A DNA stretch of 64,000 nt from Guadua angustifolia. Its lineage: Eukaryota > Streptophyta > Magnoliopsida > Poales > Poaceae. The position numbers and the translations under genes were made by a program. The stretch is from positions 7,812,001-7,876,000 of the forward strand of contig CM070511.1 in assembly GCA_036346375.1 (NCBI GenBank), in the 5' to 3' direction. The notes beneath the pieces were generated by a model. That model searched no databases. It saw only the letters and a list, made by a program, of their open reading frames with translations, and was not told the origin of the DNA. Shown here in pieces: positions 1-12,124 of this stretch (positions are counted from its first letter, which is position 1; each line of letters begins with the position of its first letter).

Positions 1-2127
1 TGGATAAGGAATATGGTCGGGATGATTCGAGCGATCAAATGTGATCGGAACCTCTAACCACCTCAAATATTGAGGGGTCACCAGCATAACCCATTGACCT
101 CCTGAGAGGTAAGGTTTTGCTTCCGCTTGGACTCATATACAGCCGAGCCCCCGAATATGTAATTGAGAACGTACTCTGTTGTTTGGTAGTCACCTTCATC
201 GCTTTTAGGGGGATCCTGCTTCTTGCTTGCCTCACCTTTATCTGGGCCCGGTCACTTATTGCTTTTTCGCGTGAACCTTCTCAAGGTGAAGCAATCTTTA
301 GCTGCATGTTTCCCCTTGGGATAGAAAGGACAGATCACATCCACCACCTTGTCATAATCTTCTGTCCGCAGCACCTAGGGCCAACCACGTTCAACTATCG
401 TGACCAGCTCCTCACCCTTCCGCTTCTTGTCCTTCTACTTGGAGGACTTGCCGTGGTCTTTCTTGTCCTTTTGCCGCAGACGAACATCTTGGCGCTAGGC
501 TAGGGCATCCGAGGCCGTGGCGTAGTGGTCCGCTAAAGCGAACATCTCCTTTATAGTAGTCGACGGCTTCCAGGACATCTTCTTGATCAAGTCGGCGTCA
601 CTGACTCCCTTTTGGAAAGCCGCTATGACGACTGCTTCCGAGACATCCCGAATCATGTTCTTCTTCTACATGAAGCACCGGATGAACTCCCGAAGAGACT
701 CATTCTTCTTCTGATGAAGTTGATACAAGTCCCATGAGGTTTTGGGCCTCTCATAGGTGCCCTGGAAGTTAGTAATGAATTGCTCACAAAGATCTCCCCA
801 GGAATCTATAGAATTTTCTGGAAGTCCCGTGAGCTAGGCCTGAGCTGATGGTGTGAGTGTGACCAGCAAGTAATTCGCCATTACATTGTGGTCGCCTCCG
901 GCCGCCTTGACTGCAAGGGCATAAACCTACAGCCAAGCCTCTAGGTCCCTCTCCCCGTCGAACTTGACAATGCCCTTAGGGTTGAAACCTTCGGGCCATA
1001 CCACTCGGCGAAGCTGAGCGGTGAACGTGCGGACCCCATCAATGGATCCATCATGTCACCGCGATCGGGATCGGTGCGGCTGAGTTTTGACTTGGTGGCC
1101 CTCGTCGTCACTCCAGCCACGGCAGTGGTGATCCCTGCGATCATCGCGGTTGCTGCGCCGTTCGTCGCAGTCATCCCGGCCATTGCGATCAATGCCGAAA
1201 TGCTCTTAGTCATGTTGGCATCAGCACCGTTCATCGTCTTCCCGCTCACACTACCTGGCGTTAAGATCCAAACGGAGGTCGCAGTTGAGACTCCGGTGGG
1301 CATCCTCGCCACGACGAAGCTCGTGCCAACTGCGCGTGGACCGACTGCGAGCGGTCTGATTGCTAGCAGTCTAAGTGACTGCATGAGCGCGAGAGTACGT
1401 CTTCTCCACTGGATCTCCATGGTTGTGTTGAATCGCTGCCGCCGTCACCATGGCCTTAACTTGGGCCACAATAGGGGTAGCTGGGCTGTCGGGCCTGAGC
1501 ATTGGTCCCAGGGTGTCGAGGAGTGTCTTGGAGGCCACGATGGTTTGCTGCGGTATGTGGAAAACCGATTGGCCCCCCATTTTTGCCTGCAAGATATCTT
1601 CATTGACATTGCGGCCTCGGACTTGAAGAGACTTCACGCGCTTCCTGCACCTCACGATGAAGGCGATCTGCCTCCGTGGCTTCTTTAGCATCCTTTTGGC
1701 GTTGGGACTCAGTTCGCGGATCTTCGATCATATAGATGCCACAGAAACCTTGGCAACTTCCTGCGCTGCTTTCTAACTCGGCTTCCAAGTCAGAGGAGCA
1801 GAGACGAGACAGATCAAACTGATCTCCGAATCCGAGTGGAGTGCTACTAATGATGCCCACCACCCGGGATCCATCCTTGATTGGATCCTTACCGTATCCA
1901 AATCGGGGAGAAAGCCCCCGGCTTACTACTCGTGAGTAGATGGCCGTGGTATTCCCCGACTCGAGCGGTAATCCAGATGAAGGAGCAATGGAGTCTCTCC
2001 CAGATTGGATTTGGTTTGAGTCCGAGAGAGAGAGCTTGCCAAGGTTATCGGCGATGAAGTCCAAGCTCCCGAAGCAGAAGGCCTGGGCAAGAACGAAGGT
2101 GACGGCAACTCCGTTGACGGCGGCCAT
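1..2127 (-). pseudogene. Gag polyprotein of element X (degenerate)
   Basis: Structural Gag of a gypsy retrotransposon, which would form the particle that packages element RNA. The likely start is the ATG at 2127, about 50 bases inside the LTR; a hydrophilic N-terminal part follows. The capsid-like core is at about 1000-500 on the minus strand and reads through segments such as DGERDLEAWL, ANYLLVTLTPSA and QKKNESLREFIRCF, typical of the retrotransposon gag domain. A zinc-knuckle-like CPFYPKGKHAAKDC lies at about 340-296, and the usual pre-protease linker (IFGGSAVYESKRKQ) near 160-120. In-frame stops and frameshifts show that it is not functional. The C-terminus and pol are beyond position 1. 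Confidence 0.75.
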
Positions 2128-2162
2128 CGAGCTTGATAAGATTGATCTTAGCACTTCACCTA

Positions 2163-2176
2163 CCTGGCGCGCCAAC
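2163..2176 (-). other. Primer-binding site of element X
   Basis: Directly internal to the LTR end the minus strand reads GTTGGCGCGCCAGGTAG. GGCGC-containing primer sites followed by CCAGGTAG are common in plant gypsy elements. The tRNA used was not determined. Confidence 0.55.
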
Positions 2177-2665
2177 TGTCGACGTTTGTTGTCGGTAATA
2201 ATATTTATGGGGCTAGACACTGGATCCAAACTCGATGGTAGCACAAGACGCAGGATTTATACAGGTTCAGGCTCTCGCGAAGAAGATAATACCCTAGTCC
2301 TGTGCTCTGGGATTATGAATGTGGATGTGCTTGTGAATGCTAATAATCGTGTGATCGTGGGATCGTGTGTTCGATGTGCTCCCCCTGCCCCCTTTATATA
2401 GCAAAAGGGTGCGGTTACAAGGAGGATCTTTGATTGGTTACAAGGTGAAGATTCTATCTCTATCCTTATCTGCTGAATATGGCAACAACCAGGATTACAA
2501 TCATATCCTACCTAATCAAGGTTGGTTACTATCTTTAGAGTTTCCTTGTACCGCACGGTGGTGGCAGTCTAGGTGATACTCGTCTCCCTATAGTGGCTCG
2601 GCCCATCCCCTCTTGGGTGGTCCTCATGGCCCACCATGCAGATACCCGGGTCCATGTACTTCACA
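2177..2665 (-). repeat. 5' LTR of element X
   Basis: The plus strand begins TGTCGACG and ends TTCACA, so it has TG..CA termini, with the primer site abutting on the left. On the minus strand a TATA-like box (CTATATAAAG, about 2393-2402) is in position for an LTR promoter. Length is 489 bp. The right boundary is inferred from the terminal CA and from the start of unrelated LTR sequence at 2666. The partner LTR is outside the window, so it cannot be compared. Confidence 0.65.
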
Positions 2666-4156
2666 GTTTCAATCTTATGCATGGAATTTTATGTGTATAA
2701 ATGCTTTCAAATAATTTGGGATCTAGTTAATCTAGCCAATTGCAATAATCCCTACCTTGTCATTTGTATGCCATGATCTATTGTCACCTTAGATTGGTTC
2801 ACTATAGTTGGCTAATATTGAAATCAACAAGGGTTGGTTAGATCGATTTAGTATGCTTAGTCATGCCACGTCGTCACATGTTTTTGAATTATCAAAGTTT
2901 AATATTGACTAATGGAATAAAGAATATGATTATAAATTGGTGTGTCAGGTGTTGTCATACAATGACATGGAGTTGTTGTGGTGAGGGATGTCACGCAACC
3001 ATGTTGAATTGTTGATAGCACGTGGTGCTTGGTAATCAACTAAGGTGGTAATCGTTTAGATTGGGGCAAGTAGCAAGGGGTAGTGTACCAAGGTGGGCCA
3101 AAGGGCAGAGGGTATGTGAAAATCTTGCCCTAGTCATCTTAAGGACTTAACCTTGCAAGCCTTTAACCTTAGTCAATCATGCAACCATATATCTGGTATG
3201 GGATGGCCTAGCTGACTAATTTGCCATGTTTAGCTTTAGTACTGCTAATGGTGATATGGGTCCCGAGTTAACGGATAAACTCGCATGGCGCAAGGGGGGC
3301 CCTGAATGTGGTAGCTAGTCCTACCAATGTTGAAACATTAGCGAATAGTACTAGATTAAGGCAGGGCATTATAAAGCCTTTGTTATATCCACTCACCTAT
3401 GTGGTGAATTAGTTGTATCATGTGGGTAAATTGTATAATCTCTACAGAGTGTAAATCTATTCGGATAGCCATGCTCGTGGCATTGAGCATTGCTCGGGAA
3501 TTACAGTCAAGGGTTAGACTTTTGCGAAATAAAACTTGGGATGGATGACAGGATGCTATGAGAGGTTGGAATTTGACTTAGGATTAGAAACTTGGTTTAC
3601 TTTGGAAACATTAAAATTACTATTTACTGTTATTTGTTTTACTATCTTTACAATCTATTTATTTTACTTGTTCATAAATGTCGTTTTATTGCAAAATAGC
3701 CATGGTAGCCTTTTTCTTTCAAATAAGCATTGCATATAGTTATATAGAATTGCATTCTTTAAACAACTTGTTGAGTACTTTCAAGTACTCACCCTTACCA
3801 ATAACCACAATCAACAGTTGAGGAGTCTACACCTTTGTTGGAGGAATTCTAGGAGTAGACGAGTAATTAGGGTCCAAGCCTTGTCAGTTGCTAGTGGTAA
3901 ACTGAGGGGTCATCTACATCTTCTATTTTCTGCTATATTTGTCTTGGTTTTTATTTCAAGTCTAGTCCTGCATGGCTTAATCATAGAAGTTAGTCATAAG
4001 ATCATACACTTAGTTATAATCAATAAATAGAGTCCTTATATTATTATCGTTGTATATGATGTGATATTTATCAATGTTGAGCTATGTGCAATAGCGTGAT
4101 CTAGGACTAGTGCGTTAAATACAGAGGATTCGAATTGGTAAATTTGAGTTCCGACA
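2666..4156 (+). repeat. 3' part of the 5' LTR of element B
   Basis: It is the reverse complement of the segment starting at 18801 and of the LTRs at 52514 and 61312. Shared landmarks include the tract around 3420-3510 (ACCACATAGG-type and CAAGGGTTAGA blocks) and the end GAGTTCCGACA at 4156. The complete family LTR is 3.1-3.4 kb; only the 3' 1.5 kb is here, the rest being cut off where element X begins. Confidence 0.75.
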
Positions 4157-4160
4157 GAGA

Positions 4161-4172
4161 TGGTATCAGAGC
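4161..4172 (+). other. Primer-binding site of element B (initiator Met tRNA type)
   Basis: TGGTATCAGAGC lies four bases after the LTR end. This is the standard plant retrotransposon primer site complementary to the 3' end of initiator methionine tRNA. It proves the plus orientation of B and fixes the LTR end at 4156. Confidence 0.9.
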
Positions 4173-4762
4173 ATATTGATTGTAGGTCTTGGCCCTAGAT
4201 AGCATAGTGGTATTCTAGGTGTGTCCAAAACTATTATCTAAAGAAAAATCTAAATTTGAGTAACAAGATACTCTTAACTCTTCTTATTCTCTATTTCTCG
4301 CCTTTGTTGATTTTTTTTGTTTTCTCACAGCCATTTTGAGTTGTGGACTTATCAATTTTTCTTTAGAATGGATGAGGATACTGCAGTCGTACGGGGAGTG
4401 TGAGGGTGGATATGCTACGGAGCTTTGGAAAGTACTTCAAGTCTTGGGAGGCTTCGTGAGACCGCTATATAAAGGCAATTGCTGGGTCATCGATGGAGTT
4501 GAATGTGGAACCATCTACAAAATTCTTATATATGCAAGAGAAGTTGAGAAAGTAAGTAAACTAATTAACATCACTATGAGGAGAGCTACCTTTGAGATTA
4601 GCATTTAAGAGGCTTCATGACTAGCTTTGAGCAGGATTTGTCATGACTATTCACACGAGCTCGACAACATGGTGTGTCGACTCTACCCTACAGGATGAGT
4701 GTCATAGCAGCAAAGGATCAAGGAGGAGAAAGATGCCACTACCGTACACTTGGCACAGTTGG

Positions 4763-5403
4763 TGACGAGGATAGGGAAATCTCTGACAAGTCAATGCATG
4801 GTCAACAGGGGTCCCTAGCTCGGGGCGATACGACAAGGGGGCCCCAACCAAGACCTAAGCAACGCTGGAACCCGCGCGACCTCAAGCTCGAAGCGGCAAG
4901 GAATTCCGCCCCGCCGACCTCGACCTTGGTTCAAGGAGGCGCTTACTCGGCGGTTACGGGACTCGGTAATGGCATCAAGGTAGGCGTGGGCGGCAGGCAA
5001 GGCGAGCATGACCCCCTTCAATGCGTATGAAGCCACTACCCCGAGAATCTCTCCCGTCCGTTATAGGCAACATCTGGGATGATATAAGGCCTTGCAAGGC
5101 ATGTGTACGAAAGATAAGAACACCCCAGCAGTAGACCAGTAGACACAAACAGAGCACTCAAAGTTCAAGTTGTAATCCACCCTTTGTACTGACAGTTAGT
5201 GAATTCCTCCGCCTCTAGAGAAGACTGGACGTAGAGTTGTTACCCTCGAGGGGGCTCAAACCAGTATAATCCGCTGTCCCCTGCTCGCTGATGCCACGCA
5301 CCGACCTACATCCACACCATTGTTGAGCGAAGCGCTTCTTGGGTCCCTCATTAATATCAACCCCCTCTTCACTTTTGCGGTCAGGCGATCCCGATCGTCG
5401 ACA
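4763..5403 (+). repeat. 5' LTR of element T1
   Basis: Starts TGACGAGG and ends CGATCGTCGACA; 641 bp. It aligns along its length with 18020-18674 and, inverted, with 7812-8453 and 34540-35195. A TATA-like GATATAAGG at about 5081 marks the promoter. The segment near 5250-5290 (ACCAGTATAATCCGC) is conserved in all family copies. Confidence 0.92.
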
Positions 5404-5423
5404 GCTGGCGCCCACCGTGGGGC
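5404..5423 (+). other. Primer-binding site of element T1
   Basis: Immediately after the LTR comes GCTGGCGCCCACCGTGGGGC. Sites of this TGGCGCC type are used by Tat-like gypsy elements. The cognate tRNA needs a database comparison. Confidence 0.7.
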
Positions 5424-5467
5424 CCGAGAGCTTCGTTCAATCGGAAGAAGTCCCAGATTTTCGAGGT

Positions 5468-7450
5468 ATGGCGTCCTCTGCAACAACGCATTCCGCGAGC
5501 TCAGGATCGGATACGGCCCCCGAGCATGGAAGTTCCACGTCCCTGTTCTCCCCTTCTCCGCCACTGCGAAATCGATTCGTCCTCATGGCTGCTAGCCATG
5601 ATGTGGACGTCGAGGAGGGGGAGCGCAGCCCGAAGACCCCTGAAGATGCTCACCGGATGGCCCAGGTTACCATCAACCAGGCCATAACCGCCCTCCGGCG
5701 AGAGGAGCTTAACAAGATTGGAACGTCCTCGGGACGCTCCTGACTTTCACTGGTGAGCGCCTCGCGATCGCGACGAAGTCGATCGATCCCGCACATCCGA
5801 CGTCGGGTCTATTCGGCCGAGCTCTCGTGGACGAGCTTGACAAGGCGGCCACCGAAGCTGTGCCGTTGCAGCACCAGGGCCTCCCTACTGGGTCCCAGTC
5901 GTTGAGGAGCGACGGTAGCTCCTCGCGCAGGCGCCAACACTCCCGCCGGACTCCTACGCGCCGACAGTCTCGAGACCTGTCCCGTCCCGTACACCGCCTC
6001 TAGCCGCTTCCTCGAGCGTGACTCGGACGGGTAATGGCGATGACCCGCGACAAAGGATTCTCGCTCAAAGAAGGGCATCGCCAGCCTTTCTCCCGATGTC
6101 CCACCAAGGCGCCGACGGGTCCATGAGCACCTACAGTACCTCCCGGGTGATGTTCGGGCCCACCGCCGCGGCCGTCGAGGTCGCAGGGCGGGACACCAAA
6201 GCGACCGAATCCAAAGACCGTAGTAGAGAGAACCTTCCCAGCGCCGCCTCTGTCCCGCAAGATAAGGTCACAAGAAGATATTCGATGACCTTCGGCGGGT
6301 GTGATGGCCGGCTTGTTTCAAGCCCGCGCTGATCGAGTGATTTGACGGGACGAAGAACCCTGACGAATTCCTCTCGATCTACACCACTGCCATCCTAGCT
6401 GCGGGAGGCGACGAGTACATAACGGCCAACTACCTTCCTACCATCTTGGACGGTGCCGCATGCACCTGGCTCTTTAACCAGAAGCCTGGCACTTTCCGCT
6501 CGTGGCGCCAAATTCAGAACGCCCTCCGCTCAAACTTCCAGAGCTACTACGAGCGGCCCGGTAGAGAGAAGGACCTGGACCGAGTTATCCAGGGTAAGAA
6601 CGAACCTCTCCGCGACTTCGTGCGATGGTTCATCCGCACTAGCAATCTGATCCCTAGTGTGTCTGACAAGGCTGTGATCAAGGCCTTCAAGTTCGGCGTC
6701 CGCAACTGGCGCCTCACTGAAGACCTGGAGATTACAACAAAGCTCACCGTCGGCGAGCTCTTTCGCATGGCGAAGCGCTACGCGGACGCGGATGACCCGA
6801 TCCGCTGGAAGCGGTCCGCTGGAAGCGCGATTACGACCAAGGTAAGCTTGGTGTCAACTCGGGTGAGGTAGGTCCTTCAAGCGCCAAGAGTACCGACCAA
6901 GGCTCGGCCGCCAAGAAGCGAACGAGGGACCGCAAGCCGATGGTGGACTACCTCGGGTGACTATTTTGGCAGACGGTCACCGTGAGGTCATGGAGGTGCG
7001 GGATTCGGCCCAGGAGGGGCCCCGCCCCCAGCGCAATCGGCCCGACCTCAGCAGGCGTCGCGCCGACCTCGGTAGGAGGATCATCGGTCTGGGTCACGGC
7101 AGACAGACGGCCGCCCACAGGGTCCCGAGGGGTGACCTCGGTTTGACGAAGGCAAGTTTTGTCTATTTCACAAGGCTCCGGGCCACGACCTGCGGGGCTG
7201 CAGGGCGTGGCAGGCCAAGCTGGAGGTTTTTTATGATGGACGCGGGGAGATGCCCGTGCTCCCGAAGGAGGGAGATCAGCCCGATAGGGTTAACACCGGA
7301 GAGGACCAGGTCGATCTCGACCTGGAGTTCCAGCAAGGCGATCGCCGGATCGACGTCATCTACGGTGGCTCTTCGGCGTATCAGTCCGGCGCGAGATCAA
7401 GGATGCCGCGCGCGTGGTCTACCAGGCCTCCATCGAGAAGCCCGTGGACT
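5468..7450 (+). pseudogene. Gag of element T1
   Basis: Start chosen at ATG 5468 (MASSATTHSASSG), about 65 bases after the LTR; the N-terminus is Ser/Pro-rich and disordered-looking. The capsid domain is at about 6350-6830 (PDEFLSIYTTAILAAGGDEY, WLFNQKPGTFRSW, RSNFQSYYERPGREKDL), a clear retrotransposon gag domain. A zinc-knuckle-like CLFHKAPGHDLRGC lies near 7170-7210, then the linker DVIYGGSSAYQS (about 7350-7390) leading to protease. Frameshifts near 5740, 6330 and 6870 break the frame. It is paralogous to the Gag of element X, with which it shares layout and linker. Confidence 0.8.
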
Positions 7451-7509
7451 AGCCCTGCAAGTGGGCCGGGGCGACGATCACCTTCTCGTCGGAGGATGCC
7501 CCCCAAGGC

Positions 7510-8560
7510 ATGTCCAAGCATCACAAGACTGCCTTGGTCGTGACCCCGACCATCAGCAATACCATGGTCGGGCGGGTCATGATCGACGGCGGCAGTTCCC
7601 TCAATTTGCTGCTGGCTAGCGCACTCGACCGGATGCAAATCCCCCGGTCAAAGGTAAAGAATATCGCGATTCCATTTTTTGGGATCGTACCCGGAAGTTC
7701 GACCACCCCCTTGGGACAGGTGGTCCTGCCCGTCACCTTCGGCGCCTCGGACAACTTCCGCACCGAGCTAATCACCTTCGAGGTGGTCGAGGGTGACCTC
7801 CCCTACAACGCTATCGACGATCGAGATCGCCTGACCGCAAAAGTGAAGAGGGGGTTGATGTTAATGAGGGACCCAAGAAGTGCCTAGGTCAACAATGGTG
7901 CGGATGTAGGTCGGTGCGTGGCGTCAGTGAGCAGGGGACAGCGGATTATACTGGTTCGAGCCCCCTCGAGGGTAACAGCTCTACGTCCAGTCTTCTCCGG
8001 AGGTAGAGGAATTCACTAACTGTCAGTACAAAGGGTGGATTACAACTTGAGCTTTAAGTGCTCTGTTTGTGCTCCTTGGTCTCTTCTTTGGGGTGTTCTT
8101 CTCTTTCAGACACATGCCTTATGGGCCTTATATCATCCCGGATGTTGCTCAGAATCTGACGGAGAGATTCCCGGTAGTGGCTTGCAGATTGAAGGGGGCT
8201 ATAATCGCCTGAAAATGCCACCCACGCCTACCTTGATGCCATTACCTAGGTCCTGGTAACCGCCGAGTAAGCGCACTCCTTCGAACCAAGGTCGAGGTCG
8301 AGCGGGGATGGAATCCACTACCGCCCGAGCTTGAGGTCGCGCGGGTTCTAGCGTTGCTTAGGTCTTGGTCGGGGCCCCCTTGTCGTATCGCCCCGAGCTA
8401 GGGACCCCTGTTGACCGTGCATTGACTTGTCAGAGATTTCCCAGTCCTTGTCAAACGCCATCCTCGGGCGTCCCACCCTGGTTAAGTTCATGGCGCCCAA
8501 CCACTACGGTCACCGCTGCATGAAGCTCCCGGGACCAAGCGGCGTCATATCGTGGCTTGG
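7510..8560 (+). pseudogene. Aspartic protease of element T1 (split by a solo LTR)
   Basis: Retroviral-type aspartic protease, expected to cleave Gag-Pol. The catalytic motif is IDGGSSLNLL at about 7582-7611, the D-G-G-S-S form usual in Tat-like elements. The domain runs through FGIVPGSSTTPLGQ to LPYNAI at 7811. There an inverted solo LTR (7812-8453) splits it; after the repeated AACGC the frame resumes as NAILGRPTLVKFMA at 8455, the normal end of this domain. Confidence 0.85.
7812..8453 (-). repeat. Inverted solo LTR of the T1 family inside T1 protease
   Basis: 642 bp, reverse complement of the T1 LTR. The plus strand starts TATCGACGATCG, where the family has TG(T)CGACGATCG, so the terminal TG has mutated to TA; it ends CCTTGTCA. 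Exact target duplication AACGC at 7807-7811 and 8454-8458. No internal sequence or second LTR is present, so it is a solo LTR left by LTR-LTR recombination. Confidence 0.93.
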
Positions 8561-8859
8561 CGACCTCAAAGCGCAAGCGGTTTGCGAGACTCAAGCCCTG
8601 GCCCTCGCCGGCATGCTGCCTCAACAGGGCCCAGCAGTGACCACCAAGGTCGCCCGCCAGAGGGCAGTCATCCAGCCCAACGGGGCTACGAAGGCTGTGC
8701 CGCTCGAGGAAGGAGACCCTACCAGGTGCATCCACATCTCAGCCGAGCTGAGTTCCAAATAGGAACTCGAGCTCGTCACCTTCCTCCGCGCCAACAAAGA
8801 CATATTCGCTTGGGAGCCGGCGGACATGCCGGGCATCCCGAGGGAGGTGGTCGAGCCCA

Positions 8860-10560
8860 GATCGCAGTGCGGCCCGACCGCCGCCCGACGCTTAAGCCAT
8901 GGCGCTTCTCTCCTGAGAAGGTCGCAATAATCAAGGAGAATCTTGACAAGCTGTTGAAGGCTGGTTTCATTCGCGAGGTTGATTACTCCGAATGGCTGGC
9001 TAACCTCGTCATCGTGGAGAAGAAGGGCGGGAAATGGAGGATGTGCGTGGACTACACAGGGTTGAACTCGGCATGCCCGAAGGACAACTTCCCTCTCCCG
9101 CGCATCGACCAGATCGTTGACTCCACGGCAAATGCCAAGCTGCTGAGCTTCCTAGATGCTTACTCTGGGTACCACCAGATCAAGTTGGCGGTTTATGATG
9201 AGAGCAAGACATCATTCATCACACCGTTCGGGACCTACTTCTACACGACCATGTCGTTTGGTCTTCGCAACGCCGAGCGACCTTCCAGCTCCTGATGACC
9301 AAGACATTCGAGCCTCAGATCGATCGCAACCTCGAAGTCTACGTGGACGACATCATCATCAAGAGCTCCGCTGAAGCCAGCCACGTTCAAGACCGCGAGG
9401 AGACCTTCGCCAACTTGAACAAGCACAAGATCAAGCTCAATCCGGAGAAGTGCGTGTTCGGCGCTACCTCAGGGAAGGTGTTAGGCTACATGATTGGGGG
9501 CTCGGGGGTCGGCCCGAACCCAGAGAAGATTGAGGCAATAGAGAAGATGGTCCCTCTGAGTTCGGTAAAGTAGGTGCAGTGCCTAACCGATCGCATGGCC
9601 GCCCTTAGCCGATTCATTTCAAGGCTCGGCGAGCGCGGGTTACCTTTTTTCAAGGCCTTGCGCAATCACGGGGGCCTCGAGTGGACGCCCGAGGCTCAGC
9701 GGTCCTTCGACGAATTGAAGGTATACTTGTCGACCCCGCCCTTACTCATGACCCCGCAGCTAGGCGAGAAGTTGCTGCTCTACCTCGCGGCCACCGCCCA
9801 GTCGTCGCCATTGCCTTGGTGGCCGAAGGCGCGAAGCAGAAGACTGATCTACTACGTCAGCGAGGTGCTCCATGGGTTGAAAGAGCGTTACCCTCAGGTT
9901 CAGAAGCTCCTATATGCCCTCCTCATGGCTTCGAGCAAGCTTTGGCACTACTTCCGTGCTCACTCGGGTCGCCCCGAGCAACTTCCCCGCCGAGAGATCT
10001 TGAGGAATCCAGAGGTCGGGGACGACGCCAAGTGGGCCATGGAGTTGGCTGCTGACTTCCAGTTAAGTGGCGCGACGGCCATTAAGTCGCAGGTTCCGCC
10101 AATTTCAGGATCGAGCAGCACTGCAGCCGGCCCCGAGCTCGAGGTCGATGGGGAGAAGCCCCGGGTCATGTACTTCGACGGCTCACGGTCCTTCAAGCGC
10201 TCGAGGGCTAGAATCCACATTCTCACCCCGTGAGGGCGATAAAGTCGAGGCACGTGGTTCGCTTCGATTCCCAAAGAACAAACAATGCAGCAGAGTATGA
10301 GGCTCTCTTGGCGGGGCTCCGAGCTTGCAAGGCACTAGGTGTTCGCCGGTTGGTCGTTAAGGGCGATTCGCAGCTCGTCATCAACCAATTCAACAAGGGC
10401 TACCAGTGCTCGGAAGATTCAATGGCCAAGTACCTCGTCGAGGCGTGCAAGATGGAAAAGTAGTTCCAGAACCTGGAGATCACGCATGTGGCGCGGAAGG
10501 ACAACTCCGACGCAGATTTCCTCTCCAAGCTCGGGTCATCCGACGACGAAGTGCCTCATG
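8860..10560 (+). pseudogene. Reverse transcriptase and RNase H of element T1
   Basis: RT would copy element RNA into DNA. RT blocks: LDKLLKAGFIREVDYSEWLA (about 8944), WRMCVDYTGLN (9035), NFPLPRIDQIVD (9090), FLDAYSGYHQIKL (9150), SFITPFGTYFYTTMSFGLRN (9211). A frameshift at about 9275 is followed by the catalytic YVDDIII (about 9338-9358) and LNPEKCVFGA. The RNase H part has YFDGS (about 10170), NNAAEYEALLAGLRACKALG (10279) and VKGDSQLVINQ (10360), with frame breaks at 9574, 10210 and 10462. It ends in the linker ARKDNSDADFLSKLGS. Too broken to act. Confidence 0.88.
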
Positions 10561-11204
10561 ATGTGATCCGGGAAACCCTGGCGTCTCCCTCCATCTCCGA
10601 CCAAGCGGCCTCGGTCGCCTTCATCGAGGGTGTTCCCTCGTGGGCGAACCGATCCATCATTTTTAGCGACGGTGAGCTCCCGCCGAGCCAATTGAAAGGA
10701 GCAGGATCAAGCGGCAAGGCGAGCTCAGATAAACTCGCGGACGGCAAGCTTTATCGCCGAATGTTTCCGCGCCCCGACGAAATGTGTCACCACAGAGGAG
10801 GGTAAGTACCTACTACATGACATTCATTCAGGTCTCTGTGGGGCACACTCTTCTTTTAGGACCATGGTCAGGAAGTCTTTCCGCATGGGGTTCTACTGGC
10901 CAACGGCACTCCAAGACAGCAGAAGAATGTTCGCGACTGTCAAACCCGCCAGCCCATGCTCGAAATCACATCACCGCCACGCGTTTCAGACCATTCCACT
11001 CGCTTGGCCTTTCTCGACCTGGGGGCTGGACATCCTCGGCCCCTTCCCACAGGCAACCGGGGGGAAGAAGTTTTTGTTCGTCGCCATCGATACCTTCACT
11101 AAATGGATCAAAGCCGAACCCGTCTGAAAGGACAGGGGATGTCGCCTAGAGGGGGGGGTGAATAGGCGAATTATAAATTTAAACTAAATTGCAGCGGAAT
11201 ACAA

Positions 11205-11335
11205 AACTTCGGAATGTCCGAATAATACTTCGGACTGTCCGAGTGGTTCGGATAGTCCGAGATTATATTCGGATAGTCCGAGATTATTCGGAGTATCCGA
11301 AGTTCTATTCGGATATTCCAAATCCTCCAGAGCAC
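11205..11335. repeat. Palindrome cluster 1 (TTCGGATAGTCCGAA type)
   Basis: About seven copies of a 13-15 base palindrome with arms TTCGGA/TCCGAA and a variable 2-3 base centre, e.g. TTCGGATAGTCCGAG. Spacing is irregular (about 15-25 bases). In the LTR's own direction it lies downstream of the TATA box. Confidence 0.85.
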
Positions 11336-12124
11336 ATAGCTCGCAAATGATATCTAGGCTATTTGGGGGATATTAAATACACCAAATTAAACTAGTTAGC
11401 CTAGAATACTTGAAGCAAATAGAGGTCTAGCCGAAAACTCACTAGAAAAGTAGATCAGGCAATTTCAAGATTCAAAATCAAATATTAAAGTAAGAGTAAG
11501 AAGCAAACTTGGAGACGATGATTTTTCATCGAGTTCGGATCCTTGAGGATCCTACGTCTCGCTGAGGCGGTTCGGTCACACTTGAGCCGGGTCTCTTTCA
11601 ACCCTTTTCCTCCGGTGTTGCACTTGCACTCCGGCCATGGCTGGCCACCCAAGACACGGGGTCTCTTTCAACCCGCTAGCCGCCTTGTTGCACCTTGCAC
11701 TCGCACGGCCATTTCTTGATCCCTTTCCTTCCTGAGGCGGAATCCAACCTTACAAACTTCCTACGGCCAACCACACAAAGTACCGTGGCTCAGAGGCGAC
11801 CTCCTAGCCGCCTAGGAGTCCTCAACCCCAAGAGTAACAAATGCTCACGAAGAACAAGCTTGGAGATGAAATCAAGTGCTCAAACAACTCAAATCTTACT
11901 CAACACACTCCTCTTCTAACTCTCCTTAACACACACCTCTTCCAACTCTTCTCAACCCTTCTCACTAAAGGGATCACTTAGATCTAAGAGTAGAGAGGGA
12001 TTTGGGGCTCAAGAATGAAGGGAATAGCACCTCTAAACAATAGGGTAAGAGCTCCTTCAAATGGGGGAGGATGGGGCTATATATAGAGCCCACCAAAACT
12101 AGCCGCTTTCCTCAACGCTCAGGC

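Larger units (their letters stand above)
1..2665 (-). mobile_element. Ty3/gypsy retrotransposon X (5' part, cut by window start)
   Basis: Minus-strand gypsy element. Reading leftwards it shows an LTR (2665-2177), a primer site next to it, and a gag region running off position 1. It appears to sit inside the LTR of element B: the B LTR sequence starts abruptly at 2666 and only its 3' 1.5 kb is present, so the rest probably lies left of the window. Protease, RT and integrase would also lie there. The gag style and the GGCGC-type primer site fit the Tat-like group, but without RT the lineage is an inference. Confidence 0.75.

Noticed and set aside
117..503. Plus-strand 128-codon ORF
   Set aside because: It overlies the minus-strand gag of element X, whose zinc-knuckle and linker motifs explain the region.
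5215..5415. ORFs within the T1 LTRs (also 18431-18866)
   Set aside because: They lie in LTR sequence, repeat in every LTR copy, and carry no domain.
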